Origin: Siphonodentalium dalli
Taxonomy: Eukaryota; Mollusca; Scaphopoda; Gadilida; Siphonodentaliidae
DNA: 64,000 nucleotides
Assembly (NCBI GenBank): GCA_032622095.1
Contig: CP136063.1
Location: 275,645,426-275,709,425 of the forward strand
Direction of reading: 5' to 3'
Shown here one piece after another: positions 56,099 to 64,000 of this stretch (positions within the stretch are counted from its first letter, which is position 1; each line of letters opens with the position of its first letter). The position numbers were made by a program, and so were the translations under genes. The notes beneath the pieces are model-generated. The model did not search any database and was not told where the DNA came from. It was given only the letters and a program-made list of their open reading frames with translations.

Positions 56099-57547
56099 CA
56101 ACAAAATTCAAGTTGCTTCATGTAAGGGTTAAAAACAACACTATGTTGTATGACCAAATATATTTTTTATTTTAGTGATATTCACAAGGATTCAACTATA
56201 GTTTTATTTAATTTAGTTCTTATAAAAAAAATTCTGTCAAGAAATATGTCACATAATTCTGAGGTATGGGAATTATCTCCATTAGTATCTCAAGAGTACC
56301 AACCCCGTGTACATGGTATCACCAAATCGGACGTTATCACACAAAAAAAACGGACCATGTGGCTATTGATAAATGAACATAGCTCCCTCAGATGAATGGT
56401 TTTATTGCCAAGTTGAATGATGATATCCACTATTCAAAACAAATTTTCGTAAAACGGAATATTCCCTGAATTGGAGAACGATCATATCTTTCTCTCACAC
56501 CGATACATTTAATGGAAATTTTTGCGCTCATTTTCGATTTTATCATAAATAATAGACACTTTTTGACGTTAGGTAGTTTGTTTGTGGCATAATTATCACC
56601 CATTGATGTGGGGAATAAGTTCGGTTAACCTTAACATGTTCTACCCTAGAGTGCGGTTCGCAAAAATAATATCCGCGATTACGTGTGGGTACCCATAAGA
56701 ATTGTGGGTATTAAAGCCGCTGATCGATGCTGCAATGAGATGTCACCAAAACGGATTCGGGATGATGTATATTATCTTGTGTTCATTGTATGTATGTTGT
56801 CTTATATGTAATTTTTTGGCGAAGGCAATAAAACTATCTGAATTGAATACGATCATATTATATTTCGCATTTTGACTGTTTTTGTTTGAAAATATCCCAA
56901 TTATCTTTGGACAGGCCGGCACACGTACAATCTTTCGTTATTGTTGTGTGTGTGTTCGGAGGAGGGTATACACGTGCAAGGGCTTATTCGTGTATTTTTG
57001 TTTGTATTTTTTATGTGGGCGTGGGGTTAGTGACTTTGTATTAAGCTTAATCTCAGCCAGGTCGGTGCACAAGTTGTGGAAGCCCCTCTCTCTACAAAAT
57101 ATTAACACATACACTAACACATACAGACATAGAGCAGTAGATGACGGCATAACAGATTACCGGTCGGTAACACGAGTCGCCTTATCGGTTACATGGCTGG
57201 CCCATTGGTTCCTCGAATCATTATTTCTTCGCTTTACATTGAAATCAGATATCGTGTAATCCTCTGTGACTATGTCCGTGCAAAAACTAATTATACGTTA
57301 GGTTAAACGCCATCGATTTGAACAACACCATTCATGCAGTTGTGTGCAATTAATTATTGATTTATTTACTGTATTCTGCGAGACAGGACCATGACAGCCC
57401 ATCTCCTTAGGTAGATATACTAGCGATTGTATTCATCTCTGTGGACTAGGGATTGCACGGCCTATAATGGTAGCATGCTGATTTGCCTTAATTGAATATA
57501 GTATTTTTCTCATATACCTAAATTTGTATTCTCAGTTTCAGAGCACT
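56099..57547. other. Non-coding, no feature recognised
   Basis: Frames in this stretch (for example 56882-57259) have no recognisable family or splice-supported context. Confidence 0.5.
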
Positions 57548-57638
57548 AATTTCTGGTCTATAATAATGAATTATTTCTTCAATGTGTTCTGTAACAGAAC
57601 ACATTGAAGAAATAATTCATTATTATAGACCAGAAATT
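57548..57638. repeat. Perfect 45-bp palindrome, 1-base loop
   Basis: aatttctggtctataataat begins the left arm (57548-57592); after a single a at 57593 the exact complement runs 57594-57638. I found no mismatch. Confidence 0.97.
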
Positions 57639-58317
57639 CTAACTTCTGTTATGTCATATTGGAGAGTTTTAGTCGTTTACTTTCTGTGGGACAGCCGCAC
57701 CTCGTGATATATAATTCATGAAATTATTCAGAAGGAAAACCCCAGATTCATTCTCACAATAGACATTGCATTCGACTTCGAATATGTTCGATCATGTAAT
57801 ATGGCCATGACCATAAGGTGGGATCATATCTGACGGTGGCGCATGGTATATTATACAGCGAAAATTATGCGCTCAGTAAACTTCATGCCTTGAAATAATC
57901 GGATCGAAAGAACAATTGAGTCTATTTAGACACGGTAAGCGTTGGTTGTGGATATTGCTGTTAAAATATTCACATCGATTAAAGCCGCCATATTCAGAAA
58001 TCATATTAAAATATAGATATATTGTGTTCTCATACTAATCATAAATATCGTGTAAATAGCATGTTATTGTAGTTCGTATGCTGTGATGTGTAAACAAACG
58101 GTACGCAAAGAGTGAGCGATAAGCAAAACATTACAAGCCGCGGAGATCCCACTGTGTGCACTTTGGTTAAAACTGCCACCATGCTGTTTACAACATACCG
58201 GTATAGCCCTCGCTAATCTTCGCCACTCAAGATTTCGTTGTAGAATTTGTCACTGTGAACCAATCTCTCAAAAATATCGCCACGGTGTTTTGTTTATCTT
58301 GAATCATGTTCATCGTC
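57639..58317. other. Non-coding, no feature recognised
   Basis: No coding or repeat structure is supported. Confidence 0.5.
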
Positions 58318-58560
58318 CTACAACAATATTGTTATCGCAATCGTCATTATAGTCATCATCAACGTCGTCATCATCTCCGTTGTCTTCATCGTCATCACCG
58401 CCCATCATAGTCGTTGTCGTCAACGTGATCTTCATCGTCATCTTCGTCGCCTCGTCGTTATCATCATCATCACCGTCATCATCATCACCATCATCACCAC
58501 CATGAATTATCAACCTCATTTTTGTCGTCAACATCTAAATCATCATCATCAACATCATAA
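58318..58560. repeat. ATC/GTC trinucleotide microsatellite
   Basis: Long imperfect (ATC)n/(GTC)n tract, decaying through to about 58690. Frames over it (Asp-rich or His-rich) are by-products. Confidence 0.9.
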
Positions 58561-58759
58561 TCATCGTCACTGCCATATATATGTCGGCCCAACATTTCAT
58601 CTTCGTCACCCTCATCGTCGTGATTACCAGCAAGTCCAACATCGTTATCGTCCTCGTCGTATTTATCGTATTCGTCATCATTTAACTTATAGTATCATCT
58701 TAATCGTCGCCTCCACTATCATCATAGGTATTTCTGCAAACCTAATTTGATCAAAATCG

Positions 58760-60466
58760 CACACTTTGTTCGTGTTGTATATAAACAAACGATCGGCTCT
58801 CACACAAAGTGTTGCTAAAAGCGACATTAAACCCCAATCAATCAATCAATTGAATCCATGTTATTATATATGCTCGCGAACGACAGGCTACCGTGAATAT
58901 AATATCAATCGGTCCGGCTGATAGCAGAGGAACGCGTGATAGCAGAGGAGGCAAAATATATGTGTTTTCAGACCCAAATTGGTAAATGACATGAGTAATG
59001 GAGAAAGGAAAAGTCCATCGGTACACGGATCGTCCATTGTGATAATTCCAGCTTCAGAACACGCTTGTACCCATAATATTAAAATGACATTAGTGTGTGC
59101 AACACCGACCGCCAGTTTTGACTCTTTTTGTGTGATTCTGTATAGTCCAGAATAAACAATGTGGATTATTCTCGAGCATGACTGACGCATTTCAGTGGCA
59201 ACTACAAGTCTTAGTGGATCATTTCCTCTCATCTGAATTCCATGATACCAAAAACGACATTATATACTTTCTCGATATGGGATCGGATGATAACAACTGT
59301 TATATTTGATGGGAGCGGGTTATAGCACATATTTGTGTTATTTTTCTCTATTTTCAAGTGTTTTCGAACACATATCTCAAAGTAGCATACACCCATTCCG
59401 ACCAAATGACGTACATAAACAGGGGCATGGTATCTTAGGCGATCACACATTCTAATAAAGCAGCTACCATTGATGAAAACAAAATTATGTCTGTCTCCAC
59501 GGCCTTATAGCCACGTCCCTGATAGTATAACCCTAAACATTTTCCACCCACACATATATATGGCCCCGTGTTGGTTGTGTGGGTCCAATTAATGTAGGCT
59601 ACTTGTATGGAGTGGGTTACCCATTAGATTTCACTAATTTGCACAGGCACGGTTAGCAGGCATGCGATGCATTGATACTAGGCAACGCATTTTGATAGAA
59701 GATATGCTGCATCAAACCAAGCTCTACCAGAGTTATTAACACCACCGGTGTATACTGTCGGCCAAATATTAGAAAGACGTGGGGCCATGTAGGTTTTATA
59801 AATAGATTGGGTCGCTTTAAAAGCTGTAGTGCTGCCCTGAATGCGGTTATTTTGGGACGCGTTAAAGTTGTACTGCGACCCCGAGTCCGGTAAAAGCTAT
59901 AGTTGGAATGTCCAAGTTCGTGAAAGTTATATTGGCTATACCGATGATTTGAGAAGCTTTATTGTTTTAGGATATTGTAGAATTGCTAATCTGGCCGTGT
60001 CAATTTGAGCTATAGCGATGGGATATCTCGCATGACAACACATTTCGGGTTTTCGTGGGGTGTGTATTCGCTGGATGTCTTAAAGTTGCAGTATGTAACC
60101 GTTATGACCGCGTTAATTGCTTTCGACGTTTAGGTATGAACAATGGCTGGGCCATGCACTCTTGGTGGGAACACAGTGCCTCCGCATTTAGAAGCTTTCT
60201 GGTGTGGTGAATGAGAAACCTGCAGTAATAAGCCTCAGTTTTTTGTAATAATTTGAAGGATTAGTTGTTTTAACGGAATTCTGAGGCATTCATGTAACCA
60301 ATATATTTTATATTATAATTTATATTTATGGCTAATAATATGATCTTGGTGGCGTTACCATTTCTGATTATGGTTTTCTTGTCTAGCTTACCCACGTTCA
60401 CCTCTCGCACAGCACGGAGTAAAATGCTGTCTGTTATTAAAGGAATCGAATAATGTCACCGAGTTC
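58760..60466. other. Non-coding; weak degenerate repeat near 59810-59960
   Basis: Around 59810-59960 words like taaaagct(g/a)tagt and ttaaagttgtactg recur at about 45-bp spacing, suggesting a very decayed tandem repeat. No gene is seen. Confidence 0.45.
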
Positions 60467-61667
60467 ATGTGCGAAGCATGTAACTCGTATGGTAAAACAC
60501 AATGTATTCACTGTTAATGTGCGAAGCATGCAACTCGTATGGTAAAACACAATGTATTCACTGTTAATGTGCGAAGCATGTAACTCGTATGGTAAAACAC
60601 AATGTATTCACTGTTAATGTGCGAAGCATGCAACTCGTATGGTAAAACACAATGTATTCACTGTTAATGTGCGAAGCATGTAACTCGTATGGTAAAACAC
60701 AATGTATTCACTGTTAATGTGCGAAGCATGCAACTCGTATGGTAAAACACAATGTATTCACTGTTAATGTGCGAAGCATGCAACTCGTATGGTGAAACAT
60801 AATGTATTCACTGTTAATGTGTGAAGCATGCAACTCGTATGGTAAAACACAATGTATTCACTGTTAATGTGTGAAGCATGTAACTCGTATGGTAAAACAC
60901 AATGTATTCACTGTTAATGTGTGAAGCATGTAATTCGTATGGTGAAACATAATGTATTCACTGTTAATGTGTGAAGCATGTAACTCGTATGGTAAAACAC
61001 AATGTATTCACTGTTAATGTGTGAAGCATGTAATTCGTATGGTGAAACATAATGTATTCACTGTTAATGTGTGAAGCATGTAACTCGTATGGTAAAACAC
61101 AATGTATTCACTGTTAATGTGTGAAGCATGTAACTCGTATGGTAAAACACAATGTATTCACTGTTAATGTGCGAAGCATGCAACTCGTATGGTGAAACAT
61201 AATGTATTCACTGTTAATGTGTGAAGCATGCAACTCGTATGGTAACACACAATGTATTCACTGTTAATGTGCGAAGCATGCAACTCGTATGGTAAAACAT
61301 AATGTATTCACTGTTAATGTGCGAAGCATGCAACTCGTATGGTAAAACACAATGTATTCACTGTTAATGTGCGAAGCATGCAACTCGTATGGTAAAACAT
61401 AATGTATTCACTGTTAATGTGCGAAGCATGCAACTCGTATGGTAAAACACAATGTATTCACTGTTAATGTGTGAAGCATGCAACTCGTATGGTAAAACAC
61501 AATGTATTCACTGTTAATGTGCGAAGCATGTAACTCGTATGGTAAAACACAATGTATTCACTGTTAATGTGCGAAGCATGCAACTCGTGTGGTAAAACAC
61601 AATGTATTCACTGTTAATGTGCGAAGCATGCAACTCGTATGGTAAAACACAATTTAATTCACTGTTA
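60467..61667. repeat. 50-bp satellite, 24 copies
   Basis: Unit: atgtgcgaagcatgcaactc followed by gtatggtaaaacacaatgta and ttcactgtta. It repeats without indels. Variation is limited to a few sites (gcg/gtg, catgc/catgt, aactc/aattc, aaaacac/gaaacat), and variants are grouped, with gtgaagcatgtaattcg plus gaaacat co-occurring at 60920-61050. Confidence 0.98.
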
Positions 61668-62086
61668 AGGCGATGGATCAGTTGCTTACGTGAAATATCT
61701 CATTCACATAATGTGAGATATAATATAATACTACGGTATAGGCAGACAAAATTGTCCGAAGTAAATAATGTATTTAGGAAACGCGTGATGTATGGCTCTG
61801 TTTTAATACGATTCTGGTACTGTGTCCATGATCAGTCTGTTGTAGTGGTTCAAATCCTTCTTGTACGTGCAATTCTCTGAATTTACAAGAATCTCTGTAA
61901 AAATCGGTGCTGTGGCTGAGGTGAATATCGGTAAGATAGACAACTCTCGTAGATATTGGCACCAAACTTGACTTAAGTTGAATACTCGACGGAACGGACC
62001 AATTTCTACCATGCAGACTTTTCTTTATCGGCTCACCGATATCGGTGAGAGGGTAGTGAGACATGTCGAGGCAACGAATTAACTAG
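61668..62086. other. Unique-looking spacer between two satellites
   Basis: No coding supported; a small inverted word (atctcattcacataatgtgagat) lies at 61698-61720. Confidence 0.5.
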
Positions 62087-63399
62087 TATACCGGGCCTGT
62101 ACTTGATGCCGAGCCTGTACTTGTATACCGGGCCTGTACTTGTATACCGGGCCTGTACTTGTATAGCGGGCCTGTACTTGTATACCGGGCCTGTACTTGT
62201 ATACCGGGCCTGTACTTGCATACCGGGCCTGTACTTGTATAGCGGGCTGTACTTGTATAGCGGGCTGTACTTGTATACCGGGCCTGTACTTGTATACCGG
62301 GCCTGTACTTGTATACCGGGCATGTACTTGTATACCGGGCCTGTACTTGTATACCGGGCCTGTACTTGTATACCGGGCCTGTACTTGCATACCGGGCCTG
62401 TACTTGTATAGCGGGCTGTACTTGTATACCGGGCCTGTACTTGTATACCGGGCCTGTACTTGTATACCGGGCATGTACTTGTATACCGGGCCTGTACTTG
62501 TATACCGGGCCTGTACTTGTATACCGGGCCATTTCATTTTATACCGGGCCTGTACTTGTATACCGGCCATGTACTTGTATACCGGGCCTGTACTTGTATA
62601 CCGGGCATGTACTTGTATACCGGGCATGTACTTGTATACCGGGCCTGTACTTGTATACCGGGCCTGTACTTGTATACCGGGCCTGTACTTGTATACCGGG
62701 CCTGTACTTGTATACCGGGCATGTACTTGTATACCGGGCCTGTACTTGTATACCGGGCCTGTACTTGTACTTGTATACCGGGCCTGTACTTGTATACCGG
62801 GCCTGTACTTGTATACCGGGCCTGTACTTGTATACCGGGCCTGTACTTGTATACCGGCCTTGTACTTGTATACCGGGCCTGTACTTGTATACCGGGCCTG
62901 TACTTGTATACCGGGCCTGTACTTGTATACCGGTCCTGTACTTGTATACCGGGCATGTACTTGTATACCGGGCCTGTACTTGTATACCGGGCCTGTACTT
63001 GTATACCGGGCCTGTACTTGTATACCGGGCCTGTACTTGTATAGCGGGCTGTACTTGTATACCGGGCCTGTACTTGTATACCGGGCCTGTACTTGTATAC
63101 CGGGCCTGTACTTGTATACCGGGCATGTACTTGTATACCGGGCATGTACTTGTATACCGGGCCTGTACTTGTATACCGGGCCTGTACTTGTATACCGGGC
63201 CTGTACTTGTATACCGGGCCTGTACTTGTATACCGGGCCTGTACTTGTATACCGGGCCTGTACTTGTATACCGGGCCTGTACTTGTATACCGGGCCTGTA
63301 CTTGTATACCGGCCTTGTACTTGTATAGCGGGCTGTACTTGTATACCGGGCCTGTACTTGTATACCGGACCTGTACTTGTATACCGGACCTGTACTTGC
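62087..63399. repeat. 19-bp satellite, about 69 copies
   Basis: Unit tgtacttgtataccgggcc, with an 18-bp variant (tgtacttgtatagcgggc) and point variants (catgtac, ggccttg). Because 19 is not a multiple of 3 and the unit lacks stops, up to all six frames are open for hundreds of codons (the longest 440 codons, minus strand), with a 19-residue period. These are not genes. Confidence 0.98.
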
Positions 63400-64000
63400 A
63401 ACGACTGCCTTTGATGAGTGATTGGCTTCTTCTGAAACTAATCATTAAATCTGCATGTGCGTTCGATTAAATCGTTGTGTTGTAAATTGTTGGCCATACC
63501 ATATATATTCTTAAAATAATCGACAAACATGTTGAAGCATATGCATGCTATATGACACACAGGCACTTTGTAGAAAACAGTGTTTACACAATATATATAT
63601 ATATATATAAGACAAGGCTAGACAATGTTCGGTTTCCGATTCCCTAAATTCGTTGCATTTCTGACTCACCGAACCGATTATGGCCGCGTAAACGGCATTG
63701 TCGCATGTTTTTCTTCTTTCAAAAGTGAATAAAAACCTCCTTACACTGTCAAATGCAGTGGAATGTCTAAAACAACTTTTGTATACTTTGAAGTGAGAAA
63801 ATTTCTTCAAATCAAATCATTAACATGCACTCAACGATTGGTGATTATCGTAGTTATCCGACGTTCGTACTCAGATTTCACCAATTTTTGTACCTTGCTT
63901 TCCTGTCCCAAGTTTCACGGGAAAATGGCCAATTTGATTCTATTTGTCGTTATATATATTTATCACCCCATTTGTTATTCCTTTTCATAAAAATAAAATA
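63400..64000. other. Non-coding, small AT microsatellite
   Basis: Contains an (AT)n run at 63591-63609. No coding is supported. Confidence 0.5.

Noticed and set aside
58310-58750. Asp-rich and His-rich frames
   Set aside because: Generated by an ATC/GTC microsatellite on both strands.
60467-61667. Possible CRISPR-like array
   Set aside because: Units are contiguous 50-bp repeats with no unique spacers; the genome is eukaryotic.
62079-63445. Long open frames of up to 440 codons on both strands
   Set aside because: They are produced by the stop-free 19-bp satellite; sequence repeats with a 19-residue period in every frame.

Overview
The window reads as a eukaryotic, most likely invertebrate animal (probably molluscan or other lophotrochozoan) genomic segment. 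It is AT-rich, has almost no long open frames, shows GT/AG-bounded exons in the one recognisable host gene, and is packed with transposable elements, foldback repeats and satellites. The (GACG)n plus 'gatgactatagctcc...gagctaaaa' repeat tails are of a kind I associate with mollusc genomes; species assignment is inference only.

Layout. 1-980: non-coding with a 42-bp minisatellite. 978-6130: a degenerate Ty3/Gypsy LTR retrotransposon on the minus strand (gag, zinc knuckle, protease, RT, RNase H, integrase) with several breaks and a recognisable primer-binding site. 7921-10750: an element with about 155-170-bp inverted ends holding a broken, internally deleted gene of a cysteine-rich invertebrate repeat-associated family. 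12.1-14.5 kb: SINE-like repeat, GAT microsatellite, LINE fossil. 15177-22434: a 7.3-kb imperfect inverted repeat whose 1.9-kb loop carries one unrecognised 116-aa frame; its right arm contains a 59-bp piece of 28S rRNA. 23313-26518: two exons (minus strand) of a C1GALT1-like core-1 beta-1,3-galactosyltransferase, the only convincing host gene; the intron between them is filled by a hairpin element and a LINE fossil. 26.6-34.2 kb: MITE, large palindromes, and a repeat family with about 150-bp monomers. 34529-39258: a nearly intact LTR element with two 464-bp LTRs, 4-bp target duplication, but no gag-pol (non-autonomous). 39.8-46.5 kb: LINE fossil, second and third copies of the 150-bp-monomer family, hairpins, a 450-bp MITE with a 6-bp target duplication. 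46748-53332: a 6.6-kb element with inverted ends and a 6-bp target duplication, inserted into another MITE and containing an alternating 516/527-bp higher-order satellite. 53.5-55.0 kb: two head-to-tail LINE 3' fragments. 55.4-56.1 kb: a cluster of hairpin repeats. 57.5 kb: a perfect 45-bp-stem palindrome. 60467-61667: 24 copies of a 50-bp satellite. 62087-63399: about 69 copies of a 19-bp satellite.

How the parts relate. Apart from the glycosyltransferase, all identifiable coding sequence belongs to transposons and is broken. The main story is architecture: nested insertions (MITE interrupted by the 6.6-kb element), a non-autonomous LTR element sharing a 3'-end signal with the Gypsy element, and many independent inverted-repeat structures at scales from 90 bp to 7.3 kb. 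No bacterial-type operons, CRISPR arrays or intact tRNA genes were seen.
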